Assembly (NCBI RefSeq): GCF_033095865.1
Contig: NZ_AP019365.1
Span: 4,003,501 to 4,067,500, forward strand
Direction: 5' to 3'
From: Pseudomonas sp. KU43P
GTDB taxonomy: Bacteria > Pseudomonadota > Gammaproteobacteria > Pseudomonadales > Pseudomonadaceae
Length of the DNA: 64,000 nt
Part shown: one piece after another, positions 23,401 to 33,077 of the stretch
How the letters are laid out: each line of letters begins with the position of its first letter
Position numbering within the stretch: position 1 is the stretch's first letter
Position numbers and translations under genes: made by a program
Notes under the pieces: model-generated
Seen by the model: the letters and a program-made list of their open reading frames with translations, nothing else
Database searches by the model: none
What the model was told of the DNA's origin: nothing

Positions 23401-25241
23401 ATTTCCCCAACCTGCATACCCTGGACCTGGAGGGCAACCTGCTCGAACACATGCCGCCCGCGATCGGGCGTATGAACGCACTGCGAAGCCTCGACCTGTC
23501 GAGCAACAGCCTGGACCTCACCCATGGCCCCACGCTGGATCTGCTGGCAGGGTGCAGCAACCTGCAGCGCTTGAACCTGACCAACGCCCTGCGGTCGCTT
23601 CCGGTCGCCGCCCTGGAACGGATCGCCAGCCTGCCGCACCTAGCAACCCTGGCCGCCGACAACAATGGCCTGTACCTGACCACCGAGCACTTCCAGGCGC
23701 TGCAACGCTGCCCCGCCCTGATCGACCTGAGCCTGTGCGGCAACAACATCACGTTGAGCGAGCAGAGCCGTTCTGCCCTGGCCGCTCTGAACCGCCTGCA
23801 TACCCTGTTCCTCAGCGACAACCCGCTGAACCTGGCACCCGACGTCAGCGGCTGGCACGCGTTGCAAGCGCTGGACCTGCAGCAGACCGACATCTCCGAA
23901 TGGCCGAACGGCCTCGTCGAGCTGATGAATCGGCGCCCCGTGCAATTGCAGAGCCTGGACCTCAGCGAAAACGAGATCAGCGATGCTCCCGACCTGCAGG
24001 GCAGCGCCTTCGCCGAGGCCGTGCATTCGGGTGAAACCCTTACCAATTTCGATTTCGACAACAACCCGTTCAGCGAGCAGGCCCAACAGCGGCTGGCCGA
24101 TGCGGGGTTGCCCGCAATCAGCCTCGGCGAGGTCAATGAACCTTGGTACCTCGACTGGCCAGAAGATTTGATGGAGCACCAGGCCATGACCGCCACCGAA
24201 CCGTCCTGGCAGCCGCTGTACAGCCTGTTCGAGCGGCTGCCTCAAACTGCGGACTACCTGGCCCACCCCGCCGCTTTTCGCGCACGCATGCAGCATGTCC
24301 TGCGCACCCTCAGTGCCCCCCCTGGGGAGGTGCAAAGCACTGGTTGGGGCCGGGCGCAACTGCACGAACACGTGATCGATGCGATCAACGATGCCGCCCA
24401 GGGCTGCGTGGACCAGGCTAGCCTGTTGTTCCAACAGATCGAAACCGACGTCATGCTCTGGGATGCGGTGAACACCGCCGAGCCCACTGCGGCCAGCGAG
24501 CAGGTGGCGGTGAACAGCGCTGCCGGGCTGCTGCGCCAACAGCGCCTCGACGAACGCGTGGGCGCCCTGTACAACGCCCGCGTCGCCAGGCGCCGCGCAC
24601 TGGCGCAAGGCCATGGCGATGCCGCGCCGCCGCTGCATGCCGACGATGACCTCAACGATGCCGCGCTGACCGAGCCGAACTACTACATCGACGAAATCGA
24701 GATGGCCTTGCACGCGCGCATGCACCTGCGCCAGGCGCTCGGGCTGCCACCGCAACCGCAGCAGATCATGTTCGACTACCTGGCACGCATGAGCCCTGCA
24801 ACCGTGAGCCGCCTAGGCACCGCTGTGAGGTCGGAGGTGAATGCCGAGATGTTCAGCGAATGGGCGTGCGGACAGCGCTTCTGGCAAGGCTGGCTGCGCT
24901 GCCTGCATGCGAACGAGTTCGAAGCCCTGGCCAGCGCTTGGGATGCCGCGAGCGAGTACCACAGCGAACTGACCGAGGCCAAGGAAAGCCTGGGCGCCTA
25001 CACCGGCCCTAGCGTACCGCCAACCTACCTCGATGCGCTGGAGCGCGAGATGGGCAACATCGACGGCCTGCACTGGCGTCGCGACGGCGTGGTGCAGCGG
25101 GTCGATCTGGTATCCGGCCGCTACGCCGACGAAAACGCCCTTTACAACCGGGCCAGTGAGCTGCTGCTCAGTACCCGCCAGGCGGCAGAACTGGCATTAC
25201 TGCGCCGCCTGACCGAAACCATGGCCGGCACGCTCGCCTAG
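20433..25241 (+). CDS. Large LRR protein with predicted NEL-type E3 ubiquitin ligase domain and DUF6543-like N-terminus
   Basis: 1602 residues with no Sec signal. The N-terminal about 900 residues resemble the dermonecrotic-toxin-like DUF6543 region found in Pseudomonas LRR proteins (family name from memory). A block of leucine-rich repeats spans about 945-1210 (LHTLDLEGNLLEHMP, LRSLDLSSNSLDL, LHTLFLSDNPLNL, LQSLDLSENEISD). The C-terminal about 370 residues resemble the NEL domain of IpaH/SspH effectors; the catalytic Cys-x-Asp motif is Cys1325-Val-Asp1327 (QGCVDQASLLFQQ). Such enzymes ubiquitinate host proteins through a Cys thioester and normally enter cells by type III secretion, but no secretion gene lies in this window. 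AGGAG precedes the ATG. It follows the Lrp gene by 70 bases. Confidence 0.85.
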   Translation: MTHAHHTHLALIQRQTPQWLRQASAAERAELARLIRDSQRQTHRLKKAFARLHPVNAFCKPLLERALERWFPDTPVSILLKARVLFTDATPPRHLSMLEAALQNAEADTPIRLLADDFSTLALDTTTLIKGIRNLDLGQRYRYHLGDIVDNDTFRELQAAQDRSALRAELAMARLRGDVTPNGEALVKAALDNHTQITTDDGSREVQCQFVSLFGTPLNGPLVIQLQAPAADDPCLLYLPGDPQGALRQYTSLGKLKGELTERLADHDFRAFFIRHVPLAKQPGFLQRLRETLYPRYPYAELHPTPPVLDKGDRFSWLKRAFPGPRDIWQETRDKNAKLPLTLTQWRGDCFTARARTLVERKFMDAASVAVPVAQLDAQAQLARIESWLGTGLTVLNMASFFVPGLAELMLVVGGAQIVDEFLEGVHAANEQDSDAAIAHLFSVVESLVQFAALGAVEGLNAPAGPLQAWHLVDSEAGTRLWHGDLTPFHREAPKLLEARADGLHHAAGQTWLKLQEQRLPLQNTTDGSRCLAATLGHRLQPALQGLEPGPWIFAHERPLHWDREQLLQRLASSATGMDQPALQRALQCSGYDEARLRRVMVDRESAPALLLDSLEALGGKVPPPPSPAPEGAPLARDFPTLSARAQAEILAQARPAELAHMQQTGRLPLRVAETARLYLREARINRALARLQQHSGQAVDRDALIIGALEQLPGWTGTVRIELREGIGSGRLIHACGDEALPAKTVIRTEKGYEPRNEKGETLANRVEIYQAILNALPDSERLSLGLQIHAPEALNDALFDILVADRAQAARHLGMQPVRPLYRLPRRLPGGQIGYPLSGRGQGWISEDELFNQLFPSTEPHARVVLRQRLIQEAGGQPFGALLEQLRVEYQALESTLQLWVHEPYVADGGAFVVQRSARTEAAQRLRMAWRRESSNVTSSIEYVVLDLDGRNLGALPTLPMPMPHVRQLSITSLYDSSMASLDGFLDNFPNLHTLDLEGNLLEHMPPAIGRMNALRSLDLSSNSLDLTHGPTLDLLAGCSNLQRLNLTNALRSLPVAALERIASLPHLATLAADNNGLYLTTEHFQALQRCPALIDLSLCGNNITLSEQSRSALAALNRLHTLFLSDNPLNLAPDVSGWHALQALDLQQTDISEWPNGLVELMNRRPVQLQSLDLSENEISDAPDLQGSAFAEAVHSGETLTNFDFDNNPFSEQAQQRLADAGLPAISLGEVNEPWYLDWPEDLMEHQAMTATEPSWQPLYSLFERLPQTADYLAHPAAFRARMQHVLRTLSAPPGEVQSTGWGRAQLHEHVIDAINDAAQGCVDQASLLFQQIETDVMLWDAVNTAEPTAASEQVAVNSAAGLLRQQRLDERVGALYNARVARRRALAQGHGDAAPPLHADDDLNDAALTEPNYYIDEIEMALHARMHLRQALGLPPQPQQIMFDYLARMSPATVSRLGTAVRSEVNAEMFSEWACGQRFWQGWLRCLHANEFEALASAWDAASEYHSELTEAKESLGAYTGPSVPPTYLDALEREMGNIDGLHWRRDGVVQRVDLVSGRYADENALYNRASELLLSTRQAAELALLRRLTETMAGTLA

Positions 25242-25653
25242 ACGGATCGAGCGTCCTTCCATTTGCCGGGTTGCGGGTAGCTCGCCCCCCCTGCACGACC
25301 TGGCTGGCGGGCATCGGTGGCGCAATGCATTTGCCTTGCGCCACACCCAGGACATTGGCAAGCGGATTGCAACGCTGGACACGGTACTGGCTTGCACTGC
25401 TGTGGCTCCGCGCAATACCTCAGTGTCATTCAACCTGCATTCGAGCCATGCACGCACCGCACTAGAGCCTGGCAGGCAAGACCGCACCACAACTGGTCAG
25501 ACCGGTAAGGCCAAAAAGCCTTGCAAAGTAGGATTTTTCGCGGTTTTATGATCCCGCGCTGAACAAACCGGTAAGACCACAAAAATAATTAAGTCCTGCG
25601 CTCTTTCGCCCCGTGCGGCACCGAAGCAAGGACACCGACCAGAGATACCTCCC
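25242..25653 (+). promoter_or_regulatory. Regulatory gap before the dicarboxylate transporter with two GntR-type operators
   Basis: No convincing gene is seen in these 412 bases. A 15-base near-palindrome actggtcagaccggt lies at 25492-25506. A related site accggtaagaccaca lies at 25567-25581, sharing ACCGGT-N2-GACC. Between them are TTGCAA (25521-25526) and TATGAT (25547-25552), a possible promoter with a long 20-base spacer. FadR/FCD regulators bind TGGTnnnACCA-like palindromes, and two such regulators are encoded just downstream. The layout suggests repression of the transporter. Confidence 0.55.
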
Positions 25654-26964
<1,311 letters not shown>

Positions 26965-26972
26965 GCCCATGT

Positions 26973-26992
26973 GGCCGGCGCTGGCGCCGGCC
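26973..26992 (+). terminator. GC-rich hairpin between transporter and first GntR gene
   Basis: Nine-base arms ggccggcgc/gcgccggcc with a two-base core and no T-run. It may attenuate read-through from the transporter into the regulator, but it could also be incidental. Confidence 0.4.
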
Positions 26993-27008
26993 CTGTCAGG
27001 AGCGAAAC

Positions 27009-27710
27009 GTGATCAGCTCATCGACCGTCGTCACCTCAGTGGTGGAAAAACTGCGCCAAGCTCTGGCCCGCGGCCAGTGGCGCTCCGGCGACATGCTGCC
27101 CGGCCAGCGCGAACTGGCCGAACAGCTGGGCATCAGCCGCCCCAGCCTGCGCGAAGCGGTGACCGTGCTGGAAACCCTGGGCCTGGTGCGCTCGATGCCG
27201 GGCAAAGGGGTGCTGGTACTGGATGCCGAAGCCGCCGTGCATGAACCCGGCAGCGACACCGCCGCTGCCAGCCTGGCCGACGTGCTGGAGCTGCGCTACA
27301 CCCTCGAACCCTTCATCGTCGGCCTGGTGGCGCAGTCGGCCAACAGCCAGGACATCGGCCAGCTGCGCCTGACCCTGATGGACATGCGCGAAGCCCTGGA
27401 AGCCGATGACAGCGAGGCCGGCGCCAAGGCCTACATCGCCTTGCACGAGGCGCTGTTCGCGCTGACCACCAACCCGATCTTCCAGAGCGTGGTGCAGCAG
27501 ACCGGCAATGCCCTCAAGCAGAGCGCCGACATGCTGCGCAATTCACCCGAACACCTGGCTGCGCGGCTCAAGGAAAACGAAGCCGTGGTGCGCGCCATCC
27601 GCGAGCGCAACAGCGCCCAGGCCAGTGCCCAGATGCGTCAGCATATCCTCGCCGAGGGCCTGCGCATGGGCATCGAACTGAACATACCGGACGACCATCC
27701 GCAGCCCTGA
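27009..27710 (+). CDS. GntR-family regulator, FadR/FCD type (first of two)
   Basis: 233 residues. The N-terminal winged helix is complete (LARGQWRSGDMLPGQRELAEQLGISRPSLREAVTVLETLGLV). The C-terminal helical FCD ligand domain carries the metal-binding His pattern (ALHEALFALTTNP, MRQHIL). Such proteins repress uptake or catabolic operons until a carboxylate ligand binds. It lies 44 bases after the transporter gene on the same strand, so it likely controls that gene through the palindromes at 25492 and 25567. Confidence 0.9.
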   Translation: MISSSTVVTSVVEKLRQALARGQWRSGDMLPGQRELAEQLGISRPSLREAVTVLETLGLVRSMPGKGVLVLDAEAAVHEPGSDTAAASLADVLELRYTLEPFIVGLVAQSANSQDIGQLRLTLMDMREALEADDSEAGAKAYIALHEALFALTTNPIFQSVVQQTGNALKQSADMLRNSPEHLAARLKENEAVVRAIRERNSAQASAQMRQHILAEGLRMGIELNIPDDHPQP

Positions 27711-27729
27711 CTCATAGAGGAGAGCGACC

Positions 27730-28410
27730 ATGACCGCCTGCGCCCACGCCGCCCCCCGCTTGCCTGCCCTGCTTGCCGCCGGCGAAACCCGCTTGTCGGC
27801 CGAGCAGATCTACCCGCGCCTGTTCGATGCCATCCTCGAACAGCGACTTCCCCCTGGCAGCCTGCTGCCCGAGCAGGCCCTGGGCAACGCCTTCGGAGTG
27901 AGCCGCACGGTGATCCGCCGGGTGCTCGGGCGCCTGTCGGACCAGCAGGTGGTGGTGCAGCGCCCGAGCCACACCGCCCACCTGGCCGCCCCCGACCCGC
28001 AGCAGGCGCGCCAGGTACTGAGCGCCCGGCGCCTGGCCGAAACCACCTTGATCAGCCTGGCCGCGCAGCGCGCACGGCCATCGCAGGTGCGCCAGTTGCG
28101 CCAACTGGTGGAGCGCGAACGCCAGCACCACGAGCACGGCGAGCGCTGCGCGGCAATCCGCCTGGGTGGCGAGTTTCACCTCAAGCTCGCCCAGGTGGCC
28201 GCCAATGCGCCGCTGGCCCGGTTCCTCAACGGGCTGGTGCCGATGACATCGTTGATCATTGCCCGCTATGAGTCGCCATGCTGCGACCACTGCGCCTGGC
28301 AGGAGCATGCCGCGATCATCGACGCCGTGGAGGCCGGTGACGAGGGGGCGGCGCTGGCGTTGATGCATGAGCACCTGGACCGTCTGGAAGACAAGCTCAA
28401 CCTTGAGTGA
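27730..28410 (+). CDS. GntR-family regulator, FCD type (second of two)
   Basis: 226 residues. The winged helix is IYPRLFDAILEQRLPPGSLLPEQALGNAFGVSRTVIRRVLGRLSDQQVV and the FCD domain has the usual histidines (LGGEFHLKLAQVA, WQEHAAIIDAVEAGD). It begins 19 bases after the first GntR gene with AGGAGAG before the ATG, so the two are probably co-transcribed. The two are clearly different proteins and not a recent duplication. Together they may integrate two ligands, or this one may act at another locus. A GC hairpin (gggctgc/gcagccc, 28433-28449) without a T-run follows. Confidence 0.88.
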   Translation: MTACAHAAPRLPALLAAGETRLSAEQIYPRLFDAILEQRLPPGSLLPEQALGNAFGVSRTVIRRVLGRLSDQQVVVQRPSHTAHLAAPDPQQARQVLSARRLAETTLISLAAQRARPSQVRQLRQLVERERQHHEHGERCAAIRLGGEFHLKLAQVAANAPLARFLNGLVPMTSLIIARYESPCCDHCAWQEHAAIIDAVEAGDEGAALALMHEHLDRLEDKLNLE

Positions 28411-28499
28411 CCTACGGGCGATGGGCTGCAGCGCAGCCCCTCGTGCACCGCCCTATACTCGGTTGACCACCCAGCCTCTACCCCCAGGGAGGCAGCCGA

Positions 28500-29564
28500 G
28501 TGAGCCTGCGCATTCCAATCCTGCTCTGCCTGCTGCTGGCCCTCGCCGGCTGCGCCGCAAAGCGCACGCCACCCCCACCCCCTCCCGCCGTGCTCGACCC
28601 CGCCGCCTGGCAACGCATCGACCAGGAACTGATCGACGCCTCGGTAGGCGCCGCCGGCTCGGCCAACGACTATGCACGGCGATCGATGCGGGTATGGAAA
28701 GAACAGGTGCAGCAACGCACGGAAAGCGATTTCATCCCCTGGTTCACCGGCTACTGGACCCAGCAATGGCTGACACTCAAGGTAGCCTGGTACAAGCTCG
28801 ACAGTGGTGAAGGCCGCGAGCCCGCCGAAAAGCGCCTGGCCCTGTACCTGCAGGAGCAGTACCACAAGCGGGTGATCGACCCAGTAGCCGAGGAGATCAA
28901 CCCCGAAAGCATCCGCGACCGCGCCTGCGAGCTCTACATACAGCTGTTCGGCCAGCAACTGCCGGCCATCATCCAGAAATACAATGCCGCGCCCGAGCAG
29001 GTCAGCCAGCGCCTCAACCGCATCCCGGCGATCAACCTGGGGCCGCCACCGGCGCGCAATGCGAGCCTCTACCAACTGTTGCGGGCCAAGCCTCTGGACC
29101 AGCAACCGGCCTGGCTGGCCCTGCGCGAACACTTGCACAAGCAAGCCGTCAAAGGGCCGGGGCAGACCGACGTGGGCCTGTCCTCGGTGGCCAACCGCGC
29201 CAGCGAAAAGCTCGGCGCCACCCTGGCACCACGGGGCATTGCCAGTGCCGTGGCCAGTGCGGTGGGCAAGGTCGCCGGGGCGATGATTTCGGTGGCGGCG
29301 GCGGGCTACGGGATGATCACCCATGACCGCGAGCACCCGGAGATGGTCGAGCAGTTGCGGGTGATCCTCAACGTGGCGCTCAACCAGGAATGGCAGGAGT
29401 TGATGGAGAATCGCCAGAGCGGTGCCATGGCCGGGGTCTACTACCTGTCGGGGCAGGTCGAGGACAGCCTGCTGGCCAGTGCGCCGCGGCCGCAGGAGCC
29501 GGTGGAGGCGCCGCAGACGCAGCAACCGCGGCAGGAGCCATTGCTGATTCGCCTGCCACCCTAG
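28500..29564 (+). CDS. Predicted outer-membrane or periplasmic lipoprotein of unknown function
   Basis: 354 residues beginning at a GTG preceded by GGAGG. A lipoprotein signal is clear: MSLRIPILLCLLLALAGC with lipobox LAGC and Cys18 as the lipidated residue. A proline run (PPPPPPAV) follows, typical of a linker from the membrane. The rest is a helical domain without motifs I recognise; a hydrophobic glycine/alanine-rich segment around 250-270 (IASAVASAVGKVAGAMISVAAAGYG) could insert in a membrane. The C-terminal 30 residues are proline- and glutamine-rich. Neighbours (GntR, PACE) give no functional clue. Confidence 0.8.
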   Translation: MSLRIPILLCLLLALAGCAAKRTPPPPPPAVLDPAAWQRIDQELIDASVGAAGSANDYARRSMRVWKEQVQQRTESDFIPWFTGYWTQQWLTLKVAWYKLDSGEGREPAEKRLALYLQEQYHKRVIDPVAEEINPESIRDRACELYIQLFGQQLPAIIQKYNAAPEQVSQRLNRIPAINLGPPPARNASLYQLLRAKPLDQQPAWLALREHLHKQAVKGPGQTDVGLSSVANRASEKLGATLAPRGIASAVASAVGKVAGAMISVAAAGYGMITHDREHPEMVEQLRVILNVALNQEWQELMENRQSGAMAGVYYLSGQVEDSLLASAPRPQEPVEAPQTQQPRQEPLLIRLPP

Positions 29565-29591
29565 CCGGCGATAAGGCCGGTACTGACTGCC

Positions 29592-30020
29592 TCAAGCAGC
29601 AGCCATGGCCGATGTCGGCAAGCCAAAGATCCGATCAAACGCCCAGTTGTAGGCAAAGGTGTAACACGGCACCAGAATGATGAACGCCAAGTCCACCAGA
29701 AACGCTTCCACCAGGCTCATCCCAAGCCACCAGGCAATCAACGGAATCAGGTACACCACCAGGGTCAACTGGAACCCCACGGCATGCGCCACCCGCCGCG
29801 CCACGCTACGCCCGCGCTTGGCCTGGCGGCTTTCCCAATACTCGAACAGGCTGTTGTAGATCAGGTTCCAGAGCATGGCGATGGTAGTGATCATCACCGC
29901 CAACGGCCCGGTGTGCGAGGCCTGGGTGTCCGAGAGGTAAGCCAGCCCGAGGGTCGACATGCACAGCCCGATCAGTTCATAGAAGGTCACATAGACCAGT
30001 TTGCGTTTGACTCCCTGCAC
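29592..30020 (-). CDS. PACE-family multidrug efflux transporter (AceI-like)
   Basis: 142 residues, four predicted membrane helices in two BTP repeats. The first repeat carries RKLVYVTFYELIG with Glu15 at the position essential in Acinetobacter AceI, and WNLIYNSLFEYWE. The second carries EAFLVDLAFIILVPCYTFAYNWAFD. PACE proteins export chlorhexidine and other cationic biocides, and polyamines are proposed natural substrates. The gene is divergent from a LysR regulator with a 100-base gap, the usual arrangement for aceI and its regulator. The substrate here is not known. Confidence 0.92.
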   Translation of the reverse strand: MQGVKRKLVYVTFYELIGLCMSTLGLAYLSDTQASHTGPLAVMITTIAMLWNLIYNSLFEYWESRQAKRGRSVARRVAHAVGFQLTLVVYLIPLIAWWLGMSLVEAFLVDLAFIILVPCYTFAYNWAFDRIFGLPTSAMAAA

Positions 30021-30120
30021 CGGGAAAACCTCTTGAAGCGAAAACGAAGGCCGCCAGGATGCGTCAATCCTGCTGACAGAAAAAGTTGGCAGCCTTCAGA
30101 TTAACTGACAGCATGCTGCC

Positions 30121-30999
30121 ATGAACTTTTCCAGCGACAACATCCAGCTGTTTCTCGCCGTGCTCGACCGCGGCTCGTTCTCTGCGGCGGCCCGGGCCTT
30201 GCAGCGGGTGCCCTCGGCGGTGAGCATGGCGATCGGCAACCTTGAAGCGGAGTTGGGCTATGCCCTTTTCGAGCGCGGCCCACGGGAAGTGCGCGCCACC
30301 GCCCAGGCCCTGGCTCTCGAACCCCATGCGCGGTTGATCGCCGAGCAGTTGGGGTTGCTGCAGGTGCACGCGCTGGAGCTTTCCCAGGGGCTGGAAAGCC
30401 GCCTGACCGTGGCCGTGGTGCCGGACATCGACCACCGCCCGCTGCTGGCCGCCATCGCCAGCCTCGGCGAGCGCTTTGCGCTGCTGGACATCGACCTGCT
30501 CAGCGCGCCCCAGGACGAGGCCCTGCACCTGCTCGACAGCGGCCGCGCCGACCTGTGCCTGGCCTTCGCCGGCCTGCAGGTGGATGCCCGCCGTGGCTTC
30601 CAGCACATCGGTACGGAGTCGCTGGTGGCGACCCTCGCCCCCCATCACCCGGCCTTGCGCGAAGGCCGTATCCATTACCTTGAAGACCTGATCGCGGTGC
30701 GCCAGATCCTGGTGCGCAGCCGCGACCTGCCGCTGCTCGATCCGCGGGCGCTGATCGGCGCCACGCATTGGTCCACCGACAGTTTCGACCTGGCCCTGCA
30801 GATGGTCGAAGCCGGGCTCGGCTGGGGCGACTTGCCGCTGGCCAGGGTCGCGCCACTGGTTGCCAGCGGGCGGCTGGTGCGCCTGGCGTTTCGCAACACG
30901 CGCAACGAACTGCAGTTGCCCATCCATGCCCTGTGGCGCAAGCAGCAGCCGCTGGGCCAGGCCGCACGCCTGCTGATCGAGCAGCTCGCTGCCCGCTAG
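30121..30999 (+). CDS. LysR-family transcriptional regulator, divergent from PACE gene
   Basis: 292 residues. The N-terminal LysR helix-turn-helix reads [48 protein letters not shown] two-lobe effector domain follows ([41 protein letters not shown]). It starts 100 bases from the PACE gene on the opposite strand; the gap includes the dyad cagcatgctg, so it probably activates that transporter. The RBS is weak. Confidence 0.9.
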   Translation: MNFSSDNIQLFLAVLDRGSFSAAARALQRVPSAVSMAIGNLEAELGYALFERGPREVRATAQALALEPHARLIAEQLGLLQVHALELSQGLESRLTVAVVPDIDHRPLLAAIASLGERFALLDIDLLSAPQDEALHLLDSGRADLCLAFAGLQVDARRGFQHIGTESLVATLAPHHPALREGRIHYLEDLIAVRQILVRSRDLPLLDPRALIGATHWSTDSFDLALQMVEAGLGWGDLPLARVAPLVASGRLVRLAFRNTRNELQLPIHALWRKQQPLGQAARLLIEQLAAR

Positions 31000-31142
31000 C
31001 ATGCCGTCCGTCGCCTTCGCCTGAAGACAATGCGCTGCCATTTCAATGTTTTACCGCCCTAGCCGATAGCACTGGAGACAGGCCCCGCCATCGCGCCACA
31101 AGCGCGCGGCGCCCTCCCCTCCATGGCTTAAGGTCTCGAAAC

Positions 31143-33029
31143 ATGAACCTGAAATTTCGCCACAAAATCCTGCTCAGCGCCTGCGGCGTCGTGGTGCTGG
31201 CATTTGCCTTGTTCACCCTCTACAACGATTACCTGCAACGCAACACCTTGCGCCAGAACATCGAAGCATCGGTCCAGCAGGCCGGCGCACTGACCGCCAG
31301 CAGCGTGCAGAACTGGATGAGCGGGCGCATTCTGGTGCTGGAAAACCTGGCCCAGGACATCGCCACCCAAGGGGCCGGCGACACCCTGGCCGGGCTGATC
31401 GAGCAGCCGTCCTACACGCGAAACTTCCTGTTCACCTACCTGGGCCAAGCCAACGGCGTGTTCACCCAACGCCCCGACACCCAGATGCCCGCCGGTTACG
31501 ACCCGCGCCAGCGCCCGTGGTACGCCAGTGCGGCGAATGCCGGCCAGACCGTGCTCACAGCGCCCTACCAGGGTGCAGTCGGCGGCCTGATGGTAACCAT
31601 CGCCACCCCGGTGAAGAGCAAGGCCAATGGCGAACTGATCGGCGTGGTCGGCGGTGACCTGACCCTCGACACCTTGGTGCAGATCATCAACTCGGTCGAC
31701 TTCGGCGGCATCGGTCACGCCTTCCTCGCCGACAGCGATGGCCAGGTGATCGTCAGCCCCGACAAGGACCAGCTGATGAAAAACCTCAAGGACATCTACC
31801 CCGGCAGCGGCCTGCGCGTCAGCGCGGGGATGCAGGATGTGCTGCTCAACGGCGAGGAGCGGCTGATTTCGTTCGCGCCGGTCGCCGGCCTGCCGTCGGC
31901 CCAGTGGTACATCGGCCTGTCGATCGACAAAGACAAGGCCTACGCCGCCATCGGCCAGTTCCGCACCTCGGCGATCATTGCCATGCTCATCGCCGTGGTC
32001 GCCATCACCGTGCTGCTGGGCCTGCTGATCCCGGTGCTGATGCGCCCGCTGACCACCATGGGCCGCGCCATGCGCGACATCGCCGAGGGCGAAGGCGACC
32101 TGACCCGCCGCCTGGAGGTGCAGCACAAGGACGAGTTCGGCGAACTGGCCACCTCGTTCAACCGCTTCGTCGAACGCATCCACACATCGATCAGCGAAGT
32201 GTCCTCGGCCACCCGCCTGGTGCATGACCTTTCGGAAAAAGTGGTCAACGCCTCCAACGCCTCGATCATCGGCTCCGAAGAGCAGAGCATGCGCACCAAC
32301 AGCGTTGCCGCGGCGATCAACGAACTGGGCGCCGCCACCCAGGAAATCGCCCGCAATGCGGCCGATGCCTCGCAGCATGCCAGCGGCGCCAGCGAACAGG
32401 CCCATGGGGGCCGAGAAGTGGTCGAGGAAGCCATCAGCGCCATGACCGCTTTGTCCCAGCGCATCAGCGAATCCTGCGCGCAGATCGAAACACTCAATGC
32501 CAGTACCGACGAGATCGGCAAGATCCTCGATGTGATCAAGGGCATATCCCAGCAGACCAACCTGCTGGCGCTCAACGCCGCCATCGAGGCTGCCCGCGCT
32601 GGCGAGGCCGGGCGCGGGTTCGCCGTGGTCGCCGACGAAGTGCGCAACCTGGCGCACCGCACCCAGGAATCGGCCGAAGAGATCCACCGCATGATCACCA
32701 GCCTGCAAGTGGGTTCACGCGAGGCAGTGCACACCATGAACACCAGCCAGGTATCCAGCGAACAGGCCGTGCAGGTGGCCAACCAGGCCGGCGTACGCTT
32801 GGCCAGCGTGACCCAGCGCATTGGCGAGATCGACGGTATGAACCAGTCGGTGGCGACCGCGACCGAAGAGCAGACGGCAGTGGTCGAGAGCCTGAACCTG
32901 GACATCACCCAGATCAACGCCCTCAACCAGCAAGGGGTGGAGAACCTGAACGAAACCCTGCTGCATTGCGATGCGCTGGCGCAGCAGGCTGGGCGGTTGA
33001 AACAGTTGGTGGGTAGCTTCCGGATCTGA
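31143..33029 (+). CDS. Methyl-accepting chemotaxis protein with dCache ligand-binding domain
   Basis: 628 residues from the ATG at 31143; a frame open further upstream belongs to antisense of the LysR end. N-terminal helix ([18 protein letters not shown]), a periplasmic double-Cache domain of about 250 residues ([38 protein letters not shown]), a second helix at about 280-300, HAMP, and a signalling hairpin with the invariant tip ([22 protein letters not shown]). The RxxWY motif of dCache amine/amino-acid sensors is present, but the usual Asp after the PY motif is replaced (PYQG), so the ligand is uncertain. The C-terminus lacks a CheR-binding pentapeptide. Confidence 0.9.
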   Translation: MNLKFRHKILLSACGVVVLAFALFTLYNDYLQRNTLRQNIEASVQQAGALTASSVQNWMSGRILVLENLAQDIATQGAGDTLAGLIEQPSYTRNFLFTYLGQANGVFTQRPDTQMPAGYDPRQRPWYASAANAGQTVLTAPYQGAVGGLMVTIATPVKSKANGELIGVVGGDLTLDTLVQIINSVDFGGIGHAFLADSDGQVIVSPDKDQLMKNLKDIYPGSGLRVSAGMQDVLLNGEERLISFAPVAGLPSAQWYIGLSIDKDKAYAAIGQFRTSAIIAMLIAVVAITVLLGLLIPVLMRPLTTMGRAMRDIAEGEGDLTRRLEVQHKDEFGELATSFNRFVERIHTSISEVSSATRLVHDLSEKVVNASNASIIGSEEQSMRTNSVAAAINELGAATQEIARNAADASQHASGASEQAHGGREVVEEAISAMTALSQRISESCAQIETLNASTDEIGKILDVIKGISQQTNLLALNAAIEAARAGEAGRGFAVVADEVRNLAHRTQESAEEIHRMITSLQVGSREAVHTMNTSQVSSEQAVQVANQAGVRLASVTQRIGEIDGMNQSVATATEEQTAVVESLNLDITQINALNQQGVENLNETLLHCDALAQQAGRLKQLVGSFRI

Positions 33030-33038
33030 GTTGAACCC

Positions 33039-33060
33039 GATCGCCGGCTTGCCGGCGATC
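33039..33060. repeat. Short palindromic REP-like hairpin
   Basis: Perfect ten-base arms gatcgccggc/gccggcgatc with loop tt. It matches the core of the longer REP pairs in this window and lies between the convergent chemoreceptor and transporter genes. Confidence 0.65.
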
Positions 33061-33077
33061 GAGCTGCACAGCAGCCC

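Noticed and set aside
31000..31142. N-terminal extension of the chemoreceptor into upstream sequence
   Set aside because: The extension overlaps the LysR coding region in another frame and lacks a membrane anchor; the ATG at 31143 starts the expected signal-anchor helix.
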